DNA of 64,000 nt, taken from NCBI GenBank assembly GCA_905182985.1, contig CAJJDN010000078.1:157453-221452 (forward strand). The letters run 5' to 3'. This DNA is from Paramecium sonneborni. Its lineage: Eukaryota > Ciliophora > Oligohymenophorea > Peniculida > Parameciidae. The notes under the pieces are model-generated. The model was not told the DNA's origin. It was given only the letters and a program-made list of their open reading frames with translations, and ran no database searches. Positions 12,991 to 26,281 of this stretch are shown here, one piece after another (position 1 is the first letter of the stretch; every line of letters begins with the position of its first letter). The translations under genes and the position numbers were made by a program.

Positions 12991-14153
12991 TCTAATATTA
13001 AAATCTATTCTTTTTTCAATTTATTCCAATATTTTAATTTTAGTTTACATTTCTATCATTTAAGAGGCATTTAATCTTTCATTAATCTAAAAAATTCGCT
13101 AATTATTATTATAAGTAATAAAACCTTTTAGATATTAAGTAATAAAAATTCTATATCATTTTTCATTTTACTTAGTATTTCTATTTTAAAAATAGGAGCT
13201 TAAAATTTTATCACTTTTTTATTTTAATTTAAATAATCTTTCTTATAAATTTTTGTAATTATTAGAAGAATGTTAATCATTAACTCTTTATAGGATTAAT
13301 TTTGAAATTTTATAAGGCGTTGAGACATAATATTAAATTCTAATCATTTTTCAATATTGTTGATAATATTTTTTAAAGTAGATTTTCATATAATAATTTG
13401 AGCTTTCGTTTTTCAACTCTATATAGATTTTTCATTTTCTTATCTAAAAATAATTTATATTTGAATAATTATCAAATAAGACTAGAGAAAAAAATAAAAT
13501 ATAAGTTTAAAGGTTAATTATTTTCTTTAATGATTCGACTTAAATGATCAATTATGAAGTTTGGCTTATTTAATAAAATGAAGGATTTCTGAATAACTTT
13601 GAAGTATTTTTCTAAATTTATGTTCATTCAATTTGTATAATTTAATTATCATTTTCAGAGGGACTTTTATATTTTATTTGATTTTCTTTAAATTTAGGAT
13701 ATTTAAAATAAATATTTTTCTATTTATTATAAAAATATATTATTTTTTAGATATAGCTGTAAGAATTCAAATTCTAATATTATTTAAATATTAAATTATT
13801 TATTATATATTAAATAAAAATAATATATCCTTTCAATAAGTACTCCTCTTCTATTTTTAATTTCCTAAGATAAAAATTTATCAAAGGAATTCCAGTAGAG
13901 TTAGAGTTATAAGTTGAGACAGTTTAAAAAATTAAAATTTATATCCTATTTTAACATATATTAAGTATTCTCATAATAAGATATCTTTGATTTATATGCT
14001 GATTTTTTGAAACAAAAGCAATAATTTTGAAGATATTATTATTGATATAATATATAATTTTTAATAAAATTAGATTTGGATATATGTCTTAAGTGAAATA
14101 ATTATTGTAAAATATTAGAATAATTTTATTTTTGTTATATTTATTTGTTTTAA
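12991..14153. other. Gene-poor AT-rich stretch
   Basis: About 1.1 kb with frequent TGA in all frames I tried and no conserved segment on either strand. Together with the neighbouring fragment and pseudogene it forms a decayed island of roughly 3 kb. Confidence 0.5.
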
Positions 14154-14549
14154 TCACACTAAACTTAAGTTACTAACAGATGCTGTATCCCAACTAGTGT
14201 GTTTATCAGTTCTTTTAAGGCTAATTAATTTTCTCAAGCAAGCCTTATAGACAAACCTTTCTTCTTCACATTCCCATAAATAATGCTTGATTTTTTTAGT
14301 TAATGGACGCATACTAGTATTATTAAATAAATAAAAACTATGTATAATGAGTAGAACTATCTTGATGCATAGGAGTATGGCCAAAGTCCTAATGATTATA
14401 TATTTAGTATTTACAATTGATTTTCCATCAGTTAACATTCTAGGCCACATTGATGGCCAACTTGGATGAATGATTTCCATTTGTTTAGTATTTGATCTAT
14501 TTGAATGATTAATATTTGATTTACTCAAAAGCACAGTCTTCATAATCAT
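14154..14549 (-). CDS. Unrecognised 131-residue frame with one hydrophobic segment
   Basis: An intronless frame from ATG to TGA containing no TAA or TAG, unlike all its neighbours where reassigned Gln codons are abundant. It has a basic N-terminal half, one membrane-like segment (IIIRTLAILLCIKIVLLII at about residues 51-69) and a charged C-terminal third. Base composition is less AT-rich than the surroundings. The plus strand is also open over about 300 nt. I do not recognise either product. It sits in a decayed island, so it may be a remnant rather than a gene. Confidence 0.3.
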   Translation of the reverse strand: MIMKTVLLSKSNINHSNRSNTKQMEIIHPSWPSMWPRMLTDGKSIVNTKYIIIRTLAILLCIKIVLLIIHSFYLFNNTSMRPLTKKIKHYLWECEEERFVYKACLRKLISLKRTDKHTSWDTASVSNLSLV

Positions 14550-14820
14550 GCATCTACTTTAAACATGGAGTTGTATCTACATTATAAATATCAAATACCA
14601 AACACAGGAGGTACTGAAGAAGGCAATGTACCAAAATATAGATAACTCATTAAATAAATATAAAATAATAATAATATCTAATTTTGTATTTATTTACAAG
14701 TATATTGTTTTTTGCATTCTTTTTAAGTTTTATACTTGATAACATAAATATGGATATAAATTTATAATAAATAAAAGTAAGAAGTGTTTATATAATTGGG
14801 TATTAATAATTATATAACCA

Positions 14821-15835
14821 ATGTAAGTTTCTAATAAACATGGTACAAATCCTGAAAATCTTAAAATTACACGAGATATACTTCTTAAAATTAAATTTGG
14901 AATTCAAAAACAGAAAAAGAAATAAAAAACATGAATTTGCTGAATTGATAGGTGATTATATAAAAGAAATTTCAGATCCAAATAATAGAGAAGAATATGA
15001 TTAATATCTAAAATAATAAAAAATAAAAAACAGAATTACCAAAATGTATGAAAATGATTAATTCTGAACCTATTTTTTTGTAAAGACAACTATTTGGAAT
15101 AAATTAAATAGAAATCATGAATAAAAAGTATGAAAAATGTTTATTAAATTTAAGTTTTTTATAAATATATGTTCAATTCATGTTATAGATGAACTATCTT
15201 ACTATAGAATTAGATAATAATTAAGGAAGTTAAGCTAATACATAAATTATATTATAAAAAATATTAATTAAATAAAAGAAGAAAATGAAAACTTAAAAGA
15301 AGAAAAAAATAATAATAATAAAAAGAAGAATTAGCTGAAAATGATTAGGATAACAAAAAAGAATCTAATGCAATTACTAGGCTTCAATTTAGATTTATTA
15401 ATTCTTCTGCTGTTGAATATAGTGACTTTTTAAATTCAAAACTTTATATGTCCATTAAATTAGAAAATAAATTAGCAATTTTACTTATGATATATAAAAT
15501 TGAAACTATGAAATTCAATTGGATCTAAGTAAATCTAGCACTTGTATTGGAAATAAGCATTTGCAAAATTTGATACAAAAACCAATGTATTAAAGATTAG
15601 AAAACAAATATCTTATAGAATATTAAAAAATCAATTACTAAGAAGAACTTGTTAGAATTAGGCAAGAATAAATTACTAAAATAATGAGAAAATTGAAGAA
15701 CCTAAAATTCCATAATATATTTAAATTAAGTTTATTCTAGTTAAAGAATTTGCTTAGTCTGATATTAATAATAAATTTAAATTCAGATAATCAAGTATAT
15801 TTAAATTTAAAAAATATTCATAAATATAAAGATTG
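14821..15835 (+). pseudogene. Kintoun/DNAAF2-like dynein assembly factor, decayed
   Basis: PIH-domain protein that in intact form helps preassemble axonemal dyneins in the cytoplasm. Readable pieces appear in family order but in shifting frames: GTNPENLKITRDILLKIK, HEFAELIGDYIKEISDPNNR, LPKCMKMINSEPIF, VKTTIWNKLNRNHEQK, then after a 27-nt intron VFINICS..VIDELSY, and much later VEYSDFLNSKLY from the CS-like half. At least three frameshifts break the PIH domain and no choice of introns repairs them. The block ends in a Lys/Asn/Ile-rich run. A working copy presumably exists elsewhere in the genome. Confidence 0.78.
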
Positions 15836-15986
15836 ATTATTTTGTGAATAAGTCTAATATTAATTAATATATTTTTTTTTATTAATTTTAGAAAATTATA
15901 CAAATATAATAAAATTTAATTAGTTTATAAAATAGTATTGTTTTTAATTAGTTAAAATATCATAAATAAATTAATTTTTTTCTATT

Positions 15987-18900
15987 ATGGGTAAAAATCA
16001 CAAGAAAAAAGGTAGATAAAATAAGCGCAATCAACAACCATTACCACCTTTAGGGGAAGATCTTAAGTAAAAACTGAATTTGGAAGGTATCAAGATTTAA
16101 TAATAAAAAAAGCTTTGGAAGGCATTAATATATTAAAATTTTCAAAAGATCTTTTCTTAAAGAAATAAATAAAGATGGCTTATTTATTATCAAAAACATG
16201 GTTAGATATATGGAAAATGCATGTTGGGTATGATGCAGTGTTGAAAGGTGAATAACCAGGAGGAAAGAAATATGGAAGACAATAAATTGGAGAGATTAAT
16301 AAAGATATAATAGCAAATGAAGAATAATTTCATTCAGCACCAGAATTATACTATTATTTTGATCCTCCTATTAATGATGTTTAACCTATAAAAGATTACA
16401 TTCTTGTAACATAAGAAGTTTGGGATTTCTTTGAAGAAAAATACAAAGGAAAAGCTGTAAGGAGAATAGCAAATGAGGAAGAAGACTTTAATTTAAAGAT
16501 AATAAGTGTAATTTTTAGTTGATATTAAAGCCTCATGTAATATTTATGACTCAAGAGAAGATTAATCAAATTTGTGAACTTAATTAAAATTAATTAGTCA
16601 ATTCTCTTGATTTATTGAGAATGAGAAAAGTATAATTATTTAGTGATTGGAAATTTGGAGATTTGGAAACCTATTGTTAATAAGTTATGGAGAATGAAAA
16701 TATTTAAATTTGGTTAATGAATCCAATTTATGAACATAATTAGATTAAATTACAATTAATTAAAACTATACATTAACAGAAAAATATTTTATTAGGTGAA
16801 TAATTATTAGAAGCAGAATTTCAAAAATTTTAATTATCACAATTTATTAAAAACCATTATGTATTAGTGGTTTTTTCAAATAATATTGAATTATCAGAAT
16901 TGAATGTTAAATTTGAACTAAATTAAAATGGATGTTGTTTTACTTGTGGATCAAAAGCTTTGTTAAATTATTCATGTGGTTGCAAAAAAGTATTTTATTG
17001 TAGTGATACTTGCAGATATAAAGATTAAGAATTTCATTCTAAAATATGTTAAAAAGCTTATGATTCATAAGATGATGATGATTTTGATGCAATAACTTAT
17101 GAAACTATTATTACTGGATAAGGAGTAGGATTAGTTAATTTAGGTAATACTTGTTATATGAATTCATCTTTGTAAAGTTTATTTAGTTCTACTCATTTTT
17201 AGGAATTTCTTTCAAATAAATTATATTGGACCTAAAATACTATTAAAAGAAATGTTTAATTAAATTATAAATTAGAAAAACTCTTTAAAAATCTTATGAC
17301 TTAAAATTAAGCATTTTCTCCATATAGTTTTAGATAATAATTGGCTAGAAAATTTCCTTTTGTAAATAATTCATTTGATTAATTAGTTTGGGAATAATTT
17401 TTAATAAGATGCTGCAGAATTTATACTATATCTTTTAGATGCATTAAATGAAGAGTTGATTTAAAAAGAGGATCAATAGAAAATTTAATCAGAATAGCAA
17501 TAAATAATTTTAACTGATATTGATAAGACAGAAACAGAATAAGTTAATAGTGATAGTGAAGATGAAAGCAGTGAAGAATAGGAAAAATCAGAAACTTAAT
17601 AAAAATAATAATAATAATAGTAGCAAATATAGTTTCATAAGAAAGTGTAATAAAATGTATATTATAATTTTTAATATTTATTAGATTAATAATAATAATT
17701 ATGAATAGGCTTTGGAATAGATCCATAAATTAAATAGCTCTATCATTATTAAAAATTATTTAGGAATAACTAGATCAGAAATTGAGTGTCCAATCTGTGA
17801 ATAAAAAACATAAAGTTATGAATAATTTTTAATTTTACCACTTTCATTAAATGCTCCAACATAATCTAAACATTTAGTAGATGTATTTGTTATATCAAAT
17901 GATTGGTATAAACCATATTAAAAAGTTGTTTATGAATATTAACCTAATTAAACATTATTATTAGAGGTTAAAAGAGACATTGGTGAAAAATTGGGAATTG
18001 AAGCAACATATTTATTAGGGGCAATGTGTTCAAATAACACAATAGATATGTATTTATTTTATGATGAAGATCATTTATCAAAAATTCTTAATGATAATTA
18101 AAATAGCTATTTTTGTTTATTTTAATTAGATTAAAGCATTTATTCAATAACTGATGAAGATCAATATTTTGATGTCATGATATATTCATTTGAAAAAAAA
18201 AATGCCTTCTCTTACTAATGTGAATATATTTGTGCAGCTATTCCTAAGATTTTGATAGTGAAGAAACAATTTAATGCAGTTTAGATTTATCAATAAATCT
18301 GGAATAAACTTGGAGAACATTCCAAATCAGATTAATTAATGAATATTTAAATAGATGAACCATAATAGGAAAACTTATTAAATTCATAATAACTTAATGA
18401 AATCTTGAATTATTAAGTAATTATTCAAATTAGATTACCTTCTAAAATACCATGTCCATTTACATGTGGTAAATAATTTAAGAAAGATTAAAAACCTCAT
18501 TAATGTTAATTACCTTTTAATAATTCAATATCTTTATCCGAATATTTGTAAAAAGTGAACTATTAAAATTCCCATACTTCACTATCTATAGAATTTATGG
18601 AAAATGCAATTCCAAAATCTTTAAGAATAGAATTTGAACCAAAAACAAATTATCATAAACAAGATAAATGTAAAAAATTTATAAATTTTTTTAGCATTAA
18701 ACCTTTTAGATTTAATTAACAATTTCTAATCTAAAGAACCTTTATTGGATGAAAATGCTTATCACTGTACAAAATGCAATGATTTAACTTTCGCTATTAA
18801 AACAATGAGTCTATAAAAACTTCCAGATTAATTGATAATTCAACTCAAAAGATTTTAGTATGATGAACTTAAGGGATTCTAAAAAAACAATATTTTAGTG

Positions 18901-19113
18901 ACATACCCTGAAAACTTAGAGATTAATTAAATTCACTATTAATTATATGGAGTGGTTTAACATTTTGGAGGATTGGACAATGGTCACTATATATCCTATG
19001 GGAAAAGATAAATGAAATGGATTGAATTTAATGATGAATCAACAAAAGAATTATCAAACAGTGATGTAATTAATGATAAGAATGCCTACATTCTATTTTA
19101 CTAATAGAAATGA
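15987..19113 (+). CDS. MYND-containing ubiquitin-specific protease (USP, C19)
   Basis: Deubiquitinating cysteine protease. A DUSP-like domain comes first (YLLSKTWLDIWKMHVGYD ... DYILVTQEVWDFFEEKY). A MYND zinc finger follows (CCFTCGSKALL..SCGCKKVFYCSDTCRYKDQEFH). The USP fold begins with the Cys box GLVNLGNTCYMNSSLQSL, then QQDAAEFILYLLDALNEEL, an acidic low-complexity insert, the zinc ribbon CPIC ... CTKC, and ends with the His box HFGGLDNGHYISYGKR and NAYILFYQ. Five introns of 26, 23, 25, 28 and 25 nt leave exactly 1000 codons. All catalytic boxes look intact. DUSP plus MYND plus split USP resembles USP4/11/15 and plant UBP16-19. Confidence 0.92.
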
Positions 19114-19843
19114 TGTTTATCTGATGTATTTTAAGAATGATTATTTTTATTTTATGAATGGTAAAAATACTTTAAAAATAAGTATTAATTACTTCTTAAT
19201 AAAAAAGATTAAAGAGCTTCTTAATTTTCAATGTATTTTGACAATATTTCTATAGTTGGGATATTTTTAGTGGAACATCTTTATAGTCCATCTATTTGTC
19301 TTATTGTGTTTTCAATGGAAATACAAAGATGGTTTGAAATTTAAGAATTTAATCATCCTTTATAGGTTCTATATAATATATGATATAAATTTTAAGGTGA
19401 TTCTATTCATAATTTATTGGAAATGTTCTAGAAATGTCTTTAAAAACAATTTCTTTGGTTTTTGTAGTCCTTAGGGAAACAACTAAGTTTCTAGAAAATA
19501 TATTAAATCTAGAAGTAGGAATGAATTATCATATTCTAAAATATTGAGATATTGAAATTTTGAATTTCTGCTTATATAATTGAAATGAGAATAGATTTAA
19601 GTATATAAAATAGTGAATACTTAAACAAATAGTGAATACTTAAACATTCTGTTTAATTAATTTATTATTTAAATACAAAATATATAATATGTTTAATCAG
19701 CAGATTATCAATAATACGCAACATAATTTTTTGATAATTTGTTTTGAGGGTATTTAAATCTTTTTGAAAATGTCTAGATAAATTATATATTTTATTCAAT
19801 AAAAATTCAAACACTTTTTTAAATCAACAAAGAGTCGAATTTT
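19114..19843. other. Spacer, no gene seen
   Basis: About 730 nt between two plus-strand genes. It contains a short direct repeat around 19612-19647 (AGTGAATACTTAAACA twice). No conserved coding segment was found on either strand. Confidence 0.5.
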
Positions 19844-21375
19844 ATGTCCTTATCCTTGAAGTGCATCTAGAGATTTAGTTCTTATCCTTTACCAAGAAAG
19901 ATCGGTGTTTTAGGCTATGGTGCTATTGGAAGTGCATTTGTAGAAGTTCTTTTAAAAAACCATCCAAGTATAGAAGTGTTCTTTATTCTTAGATGCTTAA
20001 ATAGTTGCTCTTGATAAATATGATGCTTTTAAAAGAAATGAGAAACGTTTTGAATGCATAATAGAAGAAAGAACCAAAGAAAATATAGATGACACACTTT
20101 CAAGAATGGGGTAATGAATTCATTAAATTAATAGATTGGAAAGCGGAGATATTTTAGTGGATTTGTCAACAAACATTGAATTCTTATCCATTTGGCCATT
20201 ATGTGTAGAGAAAAAGATCAGATATATGAATACAGCCTTAGAATAATGGGAAGATAGTGAAGATGCTAATTCTTGTCCTAAAGATAAGGATGAAGCATAT
20301 AAGTTAACATTAGGATACATTAGGGATAAGGCTAAGTCATCTAAGTATTGGAATCCAAGATATGGAGCTACAAGCATTTTAGAAATGGGATTTAATCCTG
20401 GAGTTATTTCACATTGTGTAAAAAGAGGATTGGAAGATTGTGCTAAATATTACTTAAAACATAAAGAAAAGGTAAAAGATGTGAACAAATAATTGTTGAA
20501 AAAATATTTGGAAGCTAGAAATCATTCTAAACTAGCCCAGGTGTTGGGTGTTCATACAATACATTGTTCAGAATATGATAATCAAATGATGAAGGATATC
20601 CCAAAAGATAGTAATACTAAATTCTATAATACATGGTCTTGTAGAGGATTTCTGACTGAAGGACTTGTACCAATCTAAGTTGCTAGAGGTAGTCATGAAG
20701 ATCCTGAAATACAATCTATGTTTACTATTAGAAATGGAAAGACTATTGTATCCACTAAACCTTCAGTATAGACATTTGCTAAAAGTTGGCTTCCTAATTA
20801 AGATATTACTGGAGTTTTAATACCTCATGGTGAAGCTTATAGTATCTAAGACTATTTGGCTGATCGTGAAACTGGATATGCTCCATCCTAGTATTATGTT
20901 TATGATTACAATCCTTTGGCCAAAAAATTTATAGCAGGTCTTCCAAAGAATGCTGACATCAATAATACTCATCCTGAAATGGAAGTTATTCACCCTATCA
21001 ATCATCCTTCATTAAGAGGAGTTGATAAAGTAGGTGCCATGATTATTATGAATAATAACAGAGGCTGGTGGACTGGTAGCATTATGGATGAAGTCGATAG
21101 TTCCATGTTATTTAATGGAAGATTTGGACCCACTGTTTTATAAGTTGTGGGAGGAGTTTATGCAGGATTTTTATGGAGTTGTATCAATCCAAATATTGGA
21201 TCACATTTCCCAGAAAGTATAGATACTGATTTTCTTTTGAATATTGTAATCATTATTTTTATCATATTAGGGATAACCAATGATGGGCAGATTTCTTTCA
21301 GTTAATGTGGACTTGACCAAAACATCCATTAAAGATTGTTATAAGTTGCAGAACTTCATTTGTGACAAGCAGTGA
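19844..21375 (+). CDS. Homospermidine synthase, bacterial type
   Basis: NAD-dependent enzyme that joins aminobutyl units of putrescine (or spermidine) into homospermidine. The N-terminal Rossmann motif is KIGVLGYGAIGSAFVEVLL. Family blocks follow in order: GDILVDLS, a GFNPGVISHCVKRGL helix, NTWSCRGFLTEGLVP, HGEAYSIQDYL, YVYDYNP, RGVDKVGAMIIM, GWWTGSIMDE, FGPTVLQVVGGVYAGFLWS and a C-terminal Asn-Pro segment. This is the saccharopine-dehydrogenase-like bacterial HSS fold, not the plant deoxyhypusine-synthase-derived enzyme. Introns of 25, 24 and 25 nt leave exactly 486 codons, close to the bacterial length. The introns show it is a resident nuclear gene. Origin by transfer is inference. Confidence 0.9.
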
Positions 21376-21537
21376 TTATTTAATATATATTATTCAATTA
21401 TAAATTTATTAAAAAAAAAATTTTTATAATTCTAAACTCTTTTTAAGAATTCCATATTTTTGATTTTATTACTAATTCAATTACTTTATAATTATTATAT
21501 TCACAAATTTATAATTAATTTTAAAATACATATAAAT

Positions 21538-24500
21538 TCAATAGATAGTATCTTCCATTTTAGATTATAAGTTTGATGACTATTTTCTGAGTTATTGTTC
21601 AAGGTTTATACTAAAAGATTCCACTCGCTTTTGTTTTTCTGCTTTATAATTAATTATGCAATATATTATAAAAGCACAACTAATTATCAATGGCAAACCA
21701 ATTAAAAATACAAATAATAACCATTCTGTTGTTATGTAATGATCATATCCAATGTTTGAAATTTTAATATTCATACACAAACCTTATATTTCATTTAAAT
21801 TGCTAGGACATAATTAAACATTTAGTACATTTTTTGGAGTGCTGTTCTAATTAGCCTATTTTAATATCTAAATATATAATTACTAACAATGTAAATTGAT
21901 CATTAAGATAAAACCATCTTAATTAAAAATCTTATTAATTATTGTCTTATTCTAAAATTAACATTCGCACATGTTCATTCAAATAACCTTTTTAAATATC
22001 TAACAACCTAAGATTCCCTTAAATCTCTGCTGCTTGAATAACTGATTTCACTGATTGATTTTATTCTTATTGTCCCCTTAAAAACAATTTAACAAACTGT
22101 GTTTATTCAGAATAATTCCTAGATTCATTTCTACAACTAATAGCAAAATATTCATTATATGATGCCTTCAATGATCCAGGAGGACTTTAACATTAAGTGT
22201 ATTATCTAAATTAGTTTAATTATTACTTAAAAATCTATTCAATCTCAATTCTTTCTTATATTTAAACTAAGTCAAAACTGAGGGAATCTGTAGTGACATT
22301 AATTGTATGGACTGATTCATTCTGGAATTGAACTTCAGTATCGATATAAGTGAATTCGATTTAGTTGTGGACAAAATTACCCACTTAACTAATACAATAA
22401 ATTCTTACTTAATTCTTTAATATTGATAATTTCTATATTTATCAATTTATATAATGGTTATTTTTTCATTGTGTAAATAAAACTTATCTAAAGTTTATAT
22501 AAATTAAATGAATATTAATCATTAAATATTAATTCTATAATAGTTTCTATCGATACATTATTCACATCTAGAATTTCACAACCCTTAATACAATACATCT
22601 AAAAATTATTGACTATTAAAGTATTTTTATTAAAATTAGATGCTCCAATCACATCCAAAAGGGAACCATTTAAAAGAGAACTTTAATTCTAATCTAAGTA
22701 TCCATAAAATATACAAATTAAATTATCCCTTTCACTATCCTCTACTTCATATCTTTTATTTCCTTTTACCATAGCAGTTACTGTAATGAATTTATATTTT
22801 GGTTTAAATTGAATTGGAAAATTAATCATCTTCACATCCTCTAAAATAAAAGAGCTTTAATTTTAGTATAAGAAGTCTTTAAAATTAATATTAAGAAAAA
22901 AGAAATTTTCTAGAAATTATTTTTCAATGGGTTGATTATCAGATAATATTGTAAAACTTAGTTGATTTATTTAATTAGTAACATCAATTCTAACCATCAT
23001 TGATTAACAAAAGAGTGCTATAATATGTATAGCTGATAATTCTGCTATTGATAAAGGATTTATAAATGATTTAGTGCAATTATTAACAGTTGGTTAATCT
23101 TAATCAAAAAATACATTTTTTATCTCTTCATAATCTATAGTGCTATAAATGACTTATTTATGATCTATTATAATCATTATATATAATACATTAAGTTTGA
23201 GGAATATTTATAATATCTATATTTTCATCTCCCAAAATGATTAAATACTCATTTGATACACTAGTTCCTAAGATTGTCTAATCAATTTTAAATCTCACTA
23301 AATTATCTTCTTATTCCTAAATAAATGGTAGCATTTCAATATTGAAATCTTAAGCATTTTACAATTCATAATTAAAAATAGGACCTGAGTAATAATCCAT
23401 TATTTTCAATTCTGTCGTAAAATTAGACTTGTAAATTTCAATTTAATCTAACATCTTTGAACTCTTCTCTATCATAGTATCTTAATATCTAAAACTTCCA
23501 TTAATTGTAAGGGTTTCTATAAATATATAATATTAATACTTTATACACTATAGCTTAATGCAGATTAAGCATTTATTGCAACTGAAAATTGATTATCAAT
23601 ATTGGTTGGATCAGAAGCAATCAATTCAAATTCAAGTATTTTATTAAAATAACAATTTATATCAGCATTTGCAAATTGCAAACAGTAGAGGAAAGTCTGC
23701 ATTTTTGGATAACAAATTGTAATTGGCTAAGATTAAATTTAATATTTGTGTATTGCATGTAGCCTCTCTGATCCAGTCTTTGATAAATCATACACATATA
23801 ATTCATTCTACTTGTTAGTTGGAACTATTAACATTTAATAATTAATTTAAGTATCATTAGCATTTATAATACTATTGAATTAAGGTAATAAAGAATCAAA
23901 CTTAATATCATACAGATTATCTATTGTATAAAGTGTTATTCTATCATCTACAATTACTAATGTAAGAATTGGTTTTTTTAATTGCAAAACAAAAAATTTA
24001 AAATTATTACTCATTTAACCCAATTCAATCTCTGTGATAGTAGTCTTAATAAGATTTGCTTAATAAGGATTTGATAATTAGATCTAGTATAATTTATTTT
24101 AATGACTTCCAATAATAATATCGTTTTTTAAAAATTAAAAATTCAACTATCTAAATTTACGATCAATTTCTATTTTTACTACATTTTTAAAATAAACATC
24201 TGTGTAATAAATAGCATTGTTGGTGGAGAAAAATAAATTAATAAAATCTAAATCTATAAAGACTTCATACTATTAATCATAGAGTGGATACTCTACATTT
24301 ATACATTCATAATCTAGAATACTTTCATCTATCTTTTTTATTTTCAAAACTGTGTAATAAGTAGTTTTTTAATAAAATATTATATAATATGGCGAAATAC
24401 TTACAATATTCTCTACAAGATATACTGATGAACAATTTAAAGAATGAATATTCTACGTAAAATATTTGGTATTAGTTATTTCCTGTTATATTATCATTTT

Positions 24501-26243
24501 CACTTAATCTATTTATAAAAATAAAGTTCTAAATCCTTTGTCTAAGAATGATTTTATTGGGATACGAGAATGCTAAATAAAATTTTAGTATAAATCTTCC
24601 CACATTTCATATCCAAAGCCTTAGAGGCTGATTACTTCAACATCTAATCTAGTATATTAATATATCATACTTTTTTTATCACTTTTAGGCTATAACATAA
24701 TGGCAGGTCCTCTTATTAAGGTAGAATAAAGAATTGTGGAATCTGTATTTGGGAAGTTGTAATTTTATAAATGGTCTATTTAAAAAACATTTGTGTTTTC
24801 AAATTCTTGGTTATAAATCGTAAGCGTAAAATTTTGTTTTTTTATGTTTTTATATACGATTGAGCAAAGGAATTCTTCGTTTGAAGTGGATACAATAGTT
24901 AATCTTTCAATTTCATTTTTGATTAAAGTTAAAACTGCTTTAGTTTCATTCATCTATTAAGTAATTAGAATATTAGTTTATCCTGTAATTGTTGAAAATG
25001 AAACAGGATACGTTAATAGCATTGGATGTTAATATTAGTTTTATAGTATTAATTTTTCAGTTTAGGATTGATGTCGACTTATCCTATAACATTCAATAGA
25101 ATTTTAAATATAGGTGAAACAAACATAATAGAATTATTCATCATATTAAATTTGACCTTTTTTGATCTATTTACCATTAAGAATATTTTAAATGTTTATT
25201 TTATCATTAATTGGAAGTGTATTAAAGAAGAAATCATTAGATTATTGAGGTAAAGCAAGTTCATAGATGAAATGATCACTTAAAATAACAATACTATATT
25301 GAATGTCATTTTCAATAATTCCTAAAGGTGGAAATCTAATTGCATATTGTTCATGAGAATAACTAAGTGCATAAAATAATTCATTTGGTAAAAAGAGCTA
25401 CCATAATAATTGTTCATAGATGATGTCACCATCATCTGTAAATGTAAATCTAAAAACATGTAAAGCTGATTGATGATCTAATATCATAAGAGTGTTATCG
25501 TCAAAAAATGAGATTTTTTCAATTTCATTGATAGGACTTAATAGTTTAGCAAATTATATAGAATTGGCTTGATTGTTAAATTTGGCAATTAATAATTATT
25601 TGGGAATTTGATAATCCTCTTAAAAGGAACAATAAATACTAAAATACTCCGGATCTTTTACTCTCCAAGAACTCTCAGTAATAATATTTAGATTGTCACA
25701 ATTGTTAAGTTAATCTGTATCTAAAAATAATTATGAGGAACATCCAGATAAATATTTATTTTCTTCAGCAGAGCATTAAATTTTAGAGATGTAAATATTA
25801 TTATCTGACTTACAGACAGCCATGAAAATATCAAGTGAATATTGAGTCATATCACTACAAGTGAAATCAGGTAAATTTTTAGTGTTTAAATCAAATGTTC
25901 CCAATTCTTTAAATGGAGAATTGAATTATTGATTGTCTTTAAAGAGAATAGTGATTTTACCATTTTTTTCTAGGATTAGAATAGTATTTTGATCATTTGG
26001 ATAATATAGAATCTAGAAAATAAAGGATAAAAATACTTGTTCGATTTAGTTTTTTTCTAGCAATTATACTTACTCATTAACTTAATGTTCTTGGATATAA
26101 ATGTGTTTTTCATCACAATCAGTAAAAAACTCATGTTTATTAATATCGAAAATCTCATGATAATGGTCTCCTTGTGTGAGCAATATTAATTCCCCAAAAA
26201 TTGAATTAATTATGAAAGAGGTGATTATAAAAAGATAATTCAT
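21538..26243 (-). CDS. Giant type I membrane protein, large beta-rich ectodomain
   Basis: I do not recognise the family. The protein of about 1500 residues starts with a signal peptide (MNYLFIITSFIINSIFG), has a very long extracellular or lumenal part rich in Ile, Tyr and Asn with repeating strands like NTILILEKNGKITILF and NTLMILDHQSALHVF that suggest beta-propeller blades, and ends with one TM helix (WLLFVFLIGLPLIISCAFIIY) and a short cytoplasmic tail (SKMEDTIY). Several introns of about 23-28 nt interrupt it. Two shorter proteins at 53953-55610 and 55638-57169 have the same plan. A receptor or surface role is only a guess. Confidence 0.7.
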
Positions 26244-26281
26244 ATATTTTAATTATATTTATGTATTTTATGCAAAAATAA

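Noticed and set aside
14160..14460. Plus-strand segment TKLKLLTDAVSQLV recalling an IS-type transposase
   Set aside because: Only a dozen residues fit and no catalytic DDE pattern follows; too weak to call a mobile element.
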